In this document: piece by piece, positions 25,101 to 36,616 of the stretch
Layout of the letters: the number at the start of each line of letters is the position of its first letter
How positions within the stretch are numbered: position 1 is the stretch's first letter
From: Ligustrum vulgare
Taxonomy: Eukaryota > Streptophyta > Magnoliopsida > Lamiales > Oleaceae
Reading direction: 5' to 3'
Length of the DNA stretch: 64,000 nucleotides
NCBI GenBank assembly: GCA_963555705.1
Contig: CAUVWQ010000021.1
Coordinates: 248,001 to 312,000, forward strand
Program-made: the position numbers and the translations under genes
Notes under the pieces: model-generated
What the model was told of the DNA's origin: nothing
What the model saw: only the letters and a program-made list of their open reading frames with translations
Databases searched by the model: none

Positions 25101-25375
25101 AAAAAAAACTACTAAAAATATTTAAAGGGGAAACATTTTTGTTATTTTTATTTTACCATCAAGCCTTTTTTGGAGTATCTTAACCTCGCATCATTTCAAT
25201 AATTTCATATTCACCGTAGTTTTAATTAATGCACATTATTTAATATTTTAATTCTTTTAATTTTTGTATTGCAATTAAAAATATTTTTCATACATATAGA
25301 AAATGAACTCTTTACTTTCTCACACAAAAAATCATTTAAATAAAATTCAAAACCCTTGTATAATATATGATTTCT
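22120..25375 (+). repeat. Left block: a b f2 b f g h i j (3,256 bp duplicate)
   Basis: Register marks 22120, 22481, 22841, 23206, 23566, 23931, 24290, 24656, 25013. Same length and spacing as 13077-16332. A difference I noticed is in the T/A tract of the g monomer: about 24006-24025 reads T10 then AAAGAATAAC, where the 14888 copy has T9 then A7 and TAAC. Confidence 0.87.
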
Positions 25376-26828
25376 GTAACGTCCTTCAATTAGTGAGAGA
25401 AAAAGAAAAAATGCGAACCTCTTTAATTAATTTTTTTCCATGAATATTAATTTTTTTTAAAAAAAATAACTACTAAAAAACTTTAAAGGGAAACATTTTT
25501 GATATTTTTATTTTACCATCAAGCCTTTTTTGGAGTATCTTACCCTCGAATCTTTTCAATAATTTCCTATTCACCGTAGTTTTAATTAATGCACTTTTTT
25601 TAATATTTTAATTCTTTTAATTTTTATATTGCAATTCAAAATATTTTTCATACATATAAAGTATGAACTCCTTACTTTCTCACACAAAAATCATTTAAAT
25701 AAAATTCACAACTCTTGTATAATATATGATTTCTGTAACGTCCTTCAATTAGTGAGAAAAAAAGAAAAAATTCGAACCTCTTTATTTAATTTTTTTACTT
25801 GAATATTAATTATTTTTTTTTAAAAAAAAAAAAACTACCAAAAAACTTTAAAGGAAATCATTTTTTTTATTATTATTTTACCATCAAGCCTTTTTTAGAG
25901 TATCTTACCCTCGCATCTTTTCAATAATTTCCTATTCACCGTAGTTTTAATTAATGCACTTTTTTTAAAATTTTAATTCTTTTAATTTTTATATTGCAAT
26001 TCAAAATATTTTTCATACATATAAAGTATGAACTCTTTCCTTTCTCACACAAAAAATCATTTAAATGAAATTCACAACTCTTGTATAATATATGATTTCT
26101 GTAACGTCCTTCAATTAGTGAGAGAAAAAGAAAAAATGCGAACCTCTTTAATTAATTTTTTTCCCTGAATATTAATTTTTTTTTAAAAAAAGAACTACTA
26201 AAAAACTTTAAAGGGAAACATTTTTGTTATTTTTATTTTACCATCAAGCCTTTTTTGGAGTATCTTAACCTCGCATCATTTCAATAATTTCATATTCACC
26301 GTAGTTTTAATTAATGCACATTTTTTAATATTTTAATTCTTTTTATTTTTGTATTGCAATTATAAATATTTTTCATACATATAAAGTATGAACTCTTTCC
26401 TTTCTCACACAAAAAAATCATTTAAATGAAATTCACAACTCTTGTATAATATATGATTTCTGTAACGTCCTTCAATTAGTGAGAGAAAAAGAAAAAATTC
26501 GAACCTCTTTATTTAATTTTTTTACTTGAATATTAATTATTTTTTTTAAAAAAAAAAAAAAACTACCAAAAAACTTTAAAGGGAAACATTTTTATTATTA
26601 TTATTTTACCATCAAGCCTTTTTTGGAGTATCTTACCCTCGCATCTTTTCAATAATTTCCTATTCACCGTAGTTTTAATTAATGCACATTTTTTAATATT
26701 TTAATTCTTTTAATTTTTATATTGCAATTATAAATATTTTTCATACATATAAAGTATGAACTCTTTCCTTTCTCACACAAAAAATCATTTAAATAAAATT
26801 CACAACTCTTGTATAATATATGATTTCT

Positions 26829-27189
26829 GTAACGTCCTTCAATTAGTGAGAGAAAAAGAAAACATGCGAACCTCTTTAATTAATTTTTTTCCCTGAATAT
26901 TAATTTTTTTTTAAAAAAAGAACTACTAAAAAACTTTAAAGGGAAACATTTTTGTTATTTTTATTTTACCATCAAGCCTTTTTTGGAGTATCTTAACCTC
27001 GCATCATTTCAATAATTTCATATTCACCGTAGTTTTAATTAATGCACATTTTTTAATATTTTAATTCTTTTTATTTTTGTATTGCAATTATAAATATTTT
27101 TCATACATATAAAGTATGAACTCTTTCCTTTCTCACACAAAAAAATCATTTAAATGAAATTCACAACTCTTGTATAATATATGATTTCT
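26829..27189 (+). repeat. Chimeric monomer e/i2
   Basis: It begins as class e (GAAAACATGCG at about 26859-26868) but continues as class i2 (CCCTGAATATT, TTTCATATTC, AATTCTTTTTATTTTTG, TTATAAAT). The switch falls between about 26864 and 26892. A class d monomer follows, as after any i2. Confidence 0.8.
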
Positions 27190-27556
27190 GTAACGTCCTT
27201 CAATTAGTGAGAGAAAAAGAAAAAATTCGAACCTCTTTATTTAATTTTTTTACTTGAATATTAATTATTTTTTTTAAAAAAAAAAAAAAACTACCAAAAA
27301 ACTTTAAAGGGAAACATTTTTATTATTATTATTTTACCATCAAGCCTTTTTTGGAGTATCTTACCCTCGCATCTTTTCAATAATTTCCTATTCACCGTAG
27401 TTTTAATTAATGCACATTTTTTAATATTTTAATTCTTTTAATTTTTATATTGCAATTATAAATATTTTTCATACATATAAAGTATGAACTCTTTCCTTTC
27501 TCACACAAAAAATCATTTAAATAAAATTCACAACTCTTGTATAATATATGATTTCT

Positions 27557-27914
27557 GTAACGTCCTTCAATTAGTGAGAGAAAAAGAAAACATGCGAACC
27601 TCTTTAATTAATTTTTTTCCATGAATATTAATTTTTTTTTAAAAAAAAGAACTACTAAAAAACTTTAAAGGGAAACATTTTTGTTATTTTTATTTTACCA
27701 TCAAGCCTTTTTTGGAGTATCTTAACCTCGCATCATTTCAATAATTTCATATTCACCGTAGTTTTAATTAATGCACATTTTTTAATATTTTAATTCTTTT
27801 AATTTTTATATTGCAATTCAAAATATTTTTCATACATATAAAGTATGAACTCTTTCCTTTCTCACACAAAAATCATTTAAATAAATCACAACTCTTGTAT
27901 AATATATGATTTCT
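27557..27914 (+). repeat. Chimeric monomer e/i
   Basis: It begins as class e (ACATGCG, CCATGAAT, the longer A run before GAAC) and ends as class i (TTTCATATTC, AATTCTTTTAATTTTTAT, TTCAAAAT, short AAATCAC linker). The switch lies between about 27650 and 27749. Class j follows, as after any i. Confidence 0.8.
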
Positions 27915-28277
27915 GTAACGTCCTTCAATTAGTGAGAAAAAAAGAAAAAATTCGAACCTCTTTATTTAATTTTTTTACTTGAATATTGATTATTTTTTTT
28001 TTAAAAAAAACTACTAAAAATATTTAAAGGGGAAACATTTTTGTTATTTTTATTTTACCATCAAGCCTTTTTTGGAGTATCTTAACCTCGCATCATTTCA
28101 ATAATTTCATATTCACCGTAGTTTTAATTAATGCACATTATTTAATATTTTAATTCTTTTAATTTTTGTATTGCAATTAAAAATATTTTTCATACATATA
28201 GAAAATGAACTCTTTACTTTCTCACACAAAAAATCATTTAAATAAAATTCAAAACCCTTGTATAATATATGATTTCT

Positions 28278-31200
28278 GTAACGTCCTTCAATTAGTGAGA
28301 GAAAAAGAAAAAATGCGAACCTCTTTAATTAATTTTTTTCCATGAATATTAATTTTTTTTAAAAAAAATAACTACTAAAAAACTTTAAAGGGAAACATTT
28401 TTGATATTTTTATTTTACCATCAAGCCTTTTTTGGAGTATCTTACCCTCGAATCTTTTCAATAATTTCCTATTCACCGTAGTTTTAATTAATGCACTTTT
28501 TTTAATATTTTAATTCTTTTAATTTTTATATTGCAATTCAAAATATTTTTCATACATATAAAGTATGAACTCCTTACTTTCTCACACAAAAATCATTTAA
28601 ATAAAATTCACAACTCTTGTATAATATATGATTTCTGTAACGTCCTTCAATTAGTGAGAAAAAAAGAAAAAATTCGAACCTCTTTATTTAATTTTTTTAC
28701 TTGAATATTAATTATTTTTTTTTAAAAAAAAAAAAACTACCAAAAAACTTTAAAGGAAATCATTTTTTTTATTATTATTTTACCATCAAGCCTTTTTTAG
28801 AGTATCTTACCCTCGCATCTTTTCAATAATTTCCTATTCACCGTAGTTTTAATTAATGCACTTTTTTTAAAATTTTAATTCTTTTAATTTTTATATTGCA
28901 ATTCAAAATATTTTTCATACATATAAAGTATGAACTCTTTCCTTTCTCACACAAAAAATCATTTAAATGAAATTCACAACTCTTGTATAATATATGATTT
29001 CTGTAACGTCCTTCAATTAGTGAGAGAAAAAGAAAAAATGCGAACCTCTTTAATTAATTTTTTTCCCTGAATATTAATTTTTTTTTAAAAAAAGAACTAC
29101 TAAAAAACTTTAAAGGGAAACATTTTTGTTATTTTTATTTTACCATCAAGCCTTTTTTGGAGTATCTTAACCTCGCATCATTTCAATAATTTCATATTCA
29201 CCGTAGTTTTAATTAATGCACATTTTTTAATATTTTAATTCTTTTTATTTTTGTATTGCAATTATAAATATTTTTCATACATATAAAGTATGAACTCTTT
29301 CCTTTCTCACACAAAAAAATCATTTAAATGAAATTCACAACTCTTGTATAATATATGATTTCTGTAACGTCCTTCAATTAGTGAGAGAAAAAGAAAAAAT
29401 TCGAACCTCTTTATTTAATTTTTTTACTTGAATATTAATTATTTTTTTTAAAAAAAAAAAAAAACTACCAAAAAACTTTAAAGGGAAACATTTTTATTAT
29501 TATTATTTTACCATCAAGCCTTTTTTGGAGTATCTTACCCTCGCATCTTTTCAATAATTTCCTATTCACCGTAGTTTTAATTAATGCACATTTTTTAATA
29601 TTTTAATTCTTTTAATTTTTATATTGCAATTATAAATATTTTTCATACATATAAAGTATGAACTCTTTCCTTTCTCACACAAAAAATCATTTAAATAAAA
29701 TTCACAACTCTTGTATAATATATGATTTCTGTAACGTCCTTCAATTAGTGAGAGAAAAAGAAAACATGCGAACCTCTTTAATTAATTTTTTTCCATGAAT
29801 ATTAATTTTTTTTTAAAAAAAAGAACTACTAAAAAACTTTAAAGGGAAACATTTTTGTTATTTTTATTTTACCATCAAGCCTTTTTTGGAGTATCTTAAC
29901 CTCGCATCATTTCAATAATTTCCTATTCACCGTAGTTTTAATTAATGCACATTTTTTAATATTTTAATTATTTTAATTTTTGTATTGCAATTCAAAATAT
30001 TTTTCCTACATATAAAGTATGAACTCTTTACTTTCTCACACAAAAATTCATTTAAATAAAATTCACAACTCTTGTATAATATATGATTTCTGTAACGTCC
30101 TTCAATTAGTGAGAGAAAAAGAAAAAATGCAAACTTATTTATTTAGTTTTTTTACATGAATATTAATTTTTTTTTTTTAAAAAAAAAAAACTACTAAAAA
30201 GCTTTAAAGGGGAAACAATTTTTTATTATTATTTTACCATCAAGCCTTTTTTGGAGCATTTTACACTCGCATCTTTTTAATAATTTTCTGTTCACATAAG
30301 TTTTAATTAGTGCACATTTTTAAATATATTTGTTATTTTTATTGAAGAATTTCCAATAAAAATATTTTTCATACATATAAAGTATGAACTCTTTACTTTC
30401 TCACACAAAAAATCATTTAAATAAAATTCAAAACCCTTGTATAATATATGATTTCTGTAACGTCCTTCAATTAGTGAGAGAAAAAGAAAAAATGCGAACC
30501 TCTTTAATTAATTTTTTTCCATGAATATTAATTTTTTTTTAAAAAAATAACTACTAAAAAACTTTAAAGGGAAACATTTTTGATATTTTTATTTTACCAT
30601 CAAGCCTTTTTTGGAGTATCTTACCCTCGAATCTTTTCAATAATTTCCTATTCACCGTAGTTTTAATTAATGCACATTTTTTAATATTTTAATTCTTTTA
30701 ATTTTTATATTGCAATTCAAAATATTTTTCATACATATAAAGTATGAACTCTTTCCTTTCTCACACAAAAAATCATTTAAATGAAATTCACAACTCTTGT
30801 ATAATATATGATTTCTGTAACGTCCTTCAATTAGTGAGAGAAAAAGAAAAAATGCGAACCTCTTTAATTAATTTTTTTCCCTGAATATTAATTTTTTTTT
30901 AAAAAAAGAACTACTAAAAAACTTTAAAGGGAAACATTTTTGTTATTTTTATTTTACCATCAAGCCTTTTTTGGAGTATCTTAACCTCGCATCATTTCAA
31001 TAATTTCATATTCACCGTAGTTTTAATTAATGCACATTTTTTAATATTTTAATTCTTTTAATTTTTATATTGCAATTCAAAATATTTTTCATACATATAA
31101 AGTATGAACTCTTTCCTTTCTCACACAAAAATCATTTAAATAAATCACAACTCTTGTATAATATATGATTTCTGTAACGTCCTTCAATTAGTGAGAAAAA

Positions 31201-34200
31201 AAGAAAAAATTCGAACCTCTTTATTTAATTTTTTTACTTGAATATTGATTATTTTTTTTTTAAAAAAAACTACTAAAAATATTTAAAGGGGAAACATTTT
31301 TGTTATTTTTATTTTACCATCAAGCCTTTTTTGGAGTATCTTAACCTCGCATCATTTCAATAATTTCATATTCACCGTAGTTTTAATTAATGCACATTAT
31401 TTAATATTTTAATTCTTTTAATTTTTGTATTGCAATTAAAAATATTTTTCATACATATAGAAAATGAACTCTTTACTTTCTCACACAAAAAATCGTTTAA
31501 ATAAAATTCAAAACCCTTGTATAATATATGATTTCTGTAACGTCCTTCAATTAGTGAGAGAAAAAGAAAAAATGCGAACCTCTTTAATTAATTTTTTTCC
31601 ATGAATATTAATTTTTTTAAAAAAAAATAACTACTAAAAAACTTTAAAGGGAAACATTTTTGATATTTTTATTTTACCATCAAGCCTTTTTTGGAGTATC
31701 TTACCCTCGAATCTTTTCAATAATTTCCTATTCACCGTAGTTTTAATTAATGCACTTTTTTTAATATTTTAATTCTTTTAATTTTTATATTGCAATTCAA
31801 AATATTTTTCATACATATAAAGTATGAACTCCTTACTTTCTCACACAAAAATCATTTAAATAAAATTCACAACTCTTGTATAATATATGATTTCTGTAAC
31901 GTCCTTCAATTAGTGAGAAAAAAAGAAAAAATTCGAACCTCTTTATTTAATTTTTTTACTTGAATATTAATTATTATTTTTTTAAAAAAAAAAAACTACC
32001 AAAAAACTTTAAAGGAAATCATTTTTTTTATTATTATTTTACCATCAAGCCTTTTTTGGAGTATCTTACCCTCGCATCTTTTCAATAATTTCCTATTCAC
32101 CGTAGTTTTAATTAATGCACTTTTTTTAAAATTTTAATTCTTTTAATTTTTATATTGCAATTCAAAATATTTTTCATACATATAAAGTATGAACTCTTTC
32201 CTTTCTCACACAAAAAATCATTTAAATGAAATTCACAACTCTTGTATAATATATGATTTCTGTAACGTCCTTCAATTAGTGAGAGAAAAAGAAAAAATGC
32301 GAACCTCTTTAATTAATTTTTTTCCCTGAATATTAATTTTTTTTTAAAAAAAGAACTACTAAAAAACTTTAAAGGGAAACATTTTTGTTATTTTTATTTT
32401 ACCATCAAGCCTTTTTTGGAGTATCTTAACCTCGCATCATTTCAATAATTTCATATTCACCGTAGTTTTAATTAATGCACATTTTTTAATATTTTAATTC
32501 TTTTTATTTTTGTATTGCAATTATAAATATTTTTCATACATATAAAGTATGAACTCTTTCCTTTCTCACACAAAAAAATCATTTAAATGAAATTCACAAC
32601 TCTTGTATAATATATGATTTCTGTAACGTCCTTCAATTAGTGAGAGAAAAAGAAAAAATTCGAACCTCTTTATTTAATTTTTTTACTTGAATATTAATTA
32701 TTTTTTTTAAAAAAAAAAAAAACTACCAAAAAACTTTAAAGGGAAACATTTTTATTATTATTATTTTACCATCAAGCCTTTTTTGGAGTATCTTACCCTC
32801 GCATCTTTTCAATAATTTCCTATTCACCGTAGTTTTAATTAATGCACATTTTTTAATATTTTAATTCTTTTAATTTTTATATTGCAATTATAAATATTTT
32901 TCATACATATAAAGTATGAACTCTTTCCTTTCTCACACAAAAAATCATTTAAATAAAATTCACAACTCTTGTATAATATATGATTTCTGTAACGTCCTTC
33001 AATTAGTGAGAGAAAAAGAAAACATGCGAACCTCTTTAATTAATTTTTTTCCATGAATATTAATTTTTTTTTAAAAAAAAGAACTACTAAAAAACTTTAA
33101 AGGGAAACATTTTTGTTATTTTTATTTTACCATCAAGCCTTTTTTGGAGTATCTTAACCTCGCATCATTTCAATAATTTCCTATTCACCGTAGTTTTAAT
33201 TAATGCACATTTTTTAATATTTTAATTATTTTAATTTTTGTATTGCAATTCAAAATATTTTTCCTACATATAAAGTATGAACTCTTTACTTTCTCACACA
33301 AAAATTCATTTAAATAAAATTCACAACTCTTGTATAATATATGATTTCTGTAACGTCCTTCAATTAGTGAGAGAAAAAGAAAAAATGCAAACTTATTTAT
33401 TTAGTTTTTTTACATGAATATTAATTTTTTTTTTAAAAAAAAAAAAAACTACTAAAAAGCTTTAAAGGGGAAACAATTTTTTATTATTATTTTACCATCA
33501 AGCCTTTTTTGGAGCATTTTACACTCGCATCTTTTTAATAATTTTCTGTTCACATAAGTTTTAATTAGTGCACATTTTTAAATATATTTGTTATTTTTAT
33601 TGAAGAATTTCCAATAAAAATATTTTTCATACATATAAAGTATGAACTCTTTACTTTCTCACACAAAAAATCATTTAAATAAAATTCAAAACCCTTGTAT
33701 AATATATGATTTCTGTAACGTCCTTCAATTAGTGAGAGAAAAAGAAAAAATGCGAACCTCTTTAATTAATTTTTTTCCATGAATATTAATTTTTTTTTTA
33801 AAAAATAACTACTAAAAAACTTTAAAGGGAAACATTTTTGATATTTTTATTTTACCATCAAGCCTTTTTTGGAGTATCTTACCCTCGAATCTTTTCAATA
33901 ATTTCCTATTCACCGTAGTTTTAATTAATGCACTTTTTTTAATATTTTAATTCTTTTAATTTTTATATTGCAATTCAAAATATTTTTCATACATATAAAG
34001 TATGAACTCCTTACTTTCTCACACAAAAATCATTTAAATAAAATTCACAACTCTTGTATAATATATGATTTCTGTAACGTCCTTCAATTAGTGAGAAAAA
34101 AAGAAAAAATTCGAACCTCTTTATTTAATTTTTTTACTTGAATATTAATTATTTTTTTTTAAAAAAAAAAAAACTACCAAAAAACTTTAAAGGAAATCAT

Positions 34201-34440
34201 TTTTTTTATTATTATTTTACCATCAAGCCTTTTTTGGAGTATCTTACCCTCGCATCTTTTCAATAATTTCCTATTCACCGTAGTTTTAATTAATGCACTT
34301 TTTTTTAAAATTTTAATTCTTTTAAGTTTTATATTGCAATTCAAAATATTTTTCATACATATAAAGTATGAACTCTTTCCTTTCTCACACAAAAAATCAT
34401 TTAAATGAAATTCACAACTCTTGTATAATATATGATTTCT
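28278..34440 (+). repeat. Second copy of 9-mer HOR: g h i2 d e f g i j, g h i2 d e f g h
   Basis: Register marks 28278, 28637, 29003, 29364, 29731, 30092, 30457, 30817, 31174, then 31537, 31896, 32262, 32623, 32989, 33350, 33715, 34074. It is 6,163 bp against 6,159 bp for 6918-13076, with the same 17-class order, including the atypical i-tailed g (30457 and 9096). In this copy the final h is followed by the transition monomers, not by class a. A private AATCGTTTAA precedes mark 31537. Confidence 0.86.
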
Positions 34441-35166
34441 GTAACGTCCTTCAATTAGTGAGAGAAAAAGAAAAAAATTCGAACCTCTTTATTTAATTTT
34501 TTTACTTGAATATTAATTATTTTTTTAAAAAAAGAAAAAACTACCAAAAAACTTTAAAGGAAATAATTTTTTTTATTATTATTTTACCATCAAGCCTTTT
34601 TTGGAGTATCTTACCCTCGCATCTTTTCAATAATTTCCTATTCACCGTAGTTTTAATTAATGCACTTTTTTTAATATTTTAATTCTTTTAATTTTTATAT
34701 TGCAATTCAAAATATTTTTCATACATATAAAGTATGAACTCTTTCCTTTCTCACACAAAAATCATTTAAATAAATCACAACTCTTGTATAATATATGATT
34801 TCTGTAACGTCCTTCAATTAGTGAGAAAAAAAGAAAAAATTCGAACCTCTTTATTTAATTTTTTTACTTGAATATTGATTATTTTTTTAAAAAAAAAAAC
34901 TACTAAAAATATTTAAAGGGGAAACATTTTTGTTATTTTTATTTTACCATCAAGCCTTTTTTGGAGTATCTTAACCTCGCATCATTTCAATAATTTCATA
35001 TTCACCGTAGTTTTAATTAATGCACATTATTTAATATTTTAATTCTTTTAATTTTTGTATTGCAATTAAAAATATTTTTCATACATATAGAGTATGAACT
35101 CTTTACTTTCTCACACAAAAAATCATTTAAATAAAATTCAAAACCCTTGTATAATATATGATTTCT
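34441..35166 (+). repeat. Transition monomers h2 and j2 between left and right domains
   Basis: Marks 34441 and 34804. The first is a mosaic: T-type edge (GAAATTCAC linker, GTGAGAGAAAAAG), R-type h middle with an interrupted A tract (AAAAAAAGAAAAAAC) and GGAAATAAT, then a tail with AATATTTTAATTC and the AAATCAC linker of class i. The second is class j except that it ends CATATAGAGTATG, the form typical of the right domain, not CATATAGAAAATG as in all eight left j copies. No left-only class occurs after this point. Confidence 0.78.
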
Positions 35167-35891
35167 GTAACGTCCTTCAATTAGTGAGAGAAAAAGAAAA
35201 AATGCGAACCTCTTTAATTAATTTTTTTCCATGAATATTAATTTTTTTTAAAAAAAATAACTACTAAAAAACTTTAAAGGGAAACATTTTTGATATTTTT
35301 ATTTTACCATCAAGCCTTTTTTGGAGTATCTTACCCTCGAATCTTTTCAATAATTTCCTATTCACCGTAGTTTTAATTAATGCACTTTTTTTAATATTTT
35401 AATTCTTTTAATTTTTATATTGCAATTCAAAATATTTTTCATACATATAAAGTATGAACTCCTTACTTTCTCACACAAAAATCATTTAAATAAAATTCAC
35501 AACTCTTGTATAATATATGATTTCTGTAACGTCCTTCAATTAGTGAGAAAAAAAGAAAAAATTCGAACCTCTTTATTTAATTTTTTTACTTGAATATTAA
35601 TTATTTTTTTTAAAAAAAAAAAAAACTACCAAAAAACTTTAAAGGAAATCATTTTTTTTATTATTATTTTACCATCAAGCCTTTTTTGGAGTATCTTACC
35701 CTCGCATCTTTTCAATAATTTCCTATTCACCGTAGTTTTAATTAATGCACTTTTTTTAAAATTTTAATTCTTTTAATTTTTATATTGCAATTCAAAATAT
35801 TTTTCATACATATAAAGTATGAACTCTTTCCTTTCTCACACAAAAAATCATTTAAATGAAATTCACAACTCTTGTATAATATATGATTTCT

Positions 35892-36250
35892 GTAACGTCC
35901 TTCAATTAGTGAGAGAAAAAGAAAAAATGCGAACCTCTTTAATTAATTTTTTTCCCTGAATATTAATTTTTTTTTAAAAAAAGAACTACTAAAAAACTTT
36001 AAAGGGAAACATTTTTGTTATTTTTATTTTACCATCAAGCCTTTTTTGGAGTATCTTAACCTCGCATCATTTCAATAATTTCATATTCACCGTAGTTTTA
36101 ATTAATGCACATTATTTAATATTTTAATTCTTTTAATTTTTGTATTGCAATTAAAAATATTTTTCATACATATAGAGTATGAACTCTTTACTTTCTCACA
36201 CAAAAATCATTTAAATAAAATTCACAACTCTTGTATAATATATGATTTCT
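35892..36250 (+). repeat. Representative class ij monomer (i/j mosaic)
   Basis: It has a class i 5' part (CCCTGAATATT, GAACTACT, TTTCATATTC) joined to a class j tail (CACATTATTTAAT, TTGTATTGCAATTAAAAAT, CATATAGAGTATG). Copies: 35892, 38427, 46028, 52548, 55082, each followed by k or k2. In the left domain i is followed by j, so a deletion-type i/j crossover is the simple origin. Confidence 0.8.
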
Positions 36251-36616
36251 GTAACGTCCTTCAATTAGTGAGACAAAAAGAAAAAATTCGAACCTCTTTA
36301 TTTAATTTTTTTACATGAATATTAATTATTTTTAAAAAAAAAAAAAAAAACTACCAAAAAACTTTAAAGGAAAACATTTTTTTTATTATTATTTTACCAT
36401 CAAGCCTTTTTTGGAGTATCTTACCCTCGCATCTTTTCAATAATTTCCTATTCACCGTAGTTTTAATTAATGCACTTTTTTTAATATTTTAATTCTTTTA
36501 ATTTTTATATTGCAATTAAAAATATTTTTCATACATATAAAGTATGAACTCTTTCCTTTCTCACACAAAAAATCATTTAAATGAAATTCATAACTCTTGT
36601 ATAATATATGATTTCT
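36251..36616 (+). repeat. Representative class k monomer (366 bp)
   Basis: R-type monomer with the private GTGAGACAAAAAG, ACATGAATATTAATT, T5A17 tract, CTACCAAAA, GGAAAACA, TTACCCTCGCATC and TTAAAAATATTTTTC. Class k2 adds GAATATTACTT. GTGAGACA copies occur at 36251, 37337, 38786, 39872, 40236, 46387, 49287, 52907, 55441 and 58341: ten copies, all in the right domain. Confidence 0.86.

Larger units (their letters stand above)
25376..28277 (+). repeat. Rearranged block: g h i2 d, e/i2, d, e/i, j
   Basis: Register marks 25376, 25735, 26101, 26462, 26829, 27190, 27557, 27915. Eight monomers, 2,902 bp. It has two chimeric e monomers and a repeated d. The corresponding position in the 2936-13076 region has no such block. 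The class h copy here shares TTTTTTAGAG with the h at 28637, so this block probably arose by duplication of the adjacent unit. Confidence 0.82.

Noticed and set aside
34174..34392. 72-codon open frame on the - strand
   Set aside because: It begins with TTG, not ATG, lies wholly inside a class h monomer and is open because of one extra T in the CACTTTTTTTT run near 34299-34306. Sister h monomers do not keep the frame. It is not a gene.
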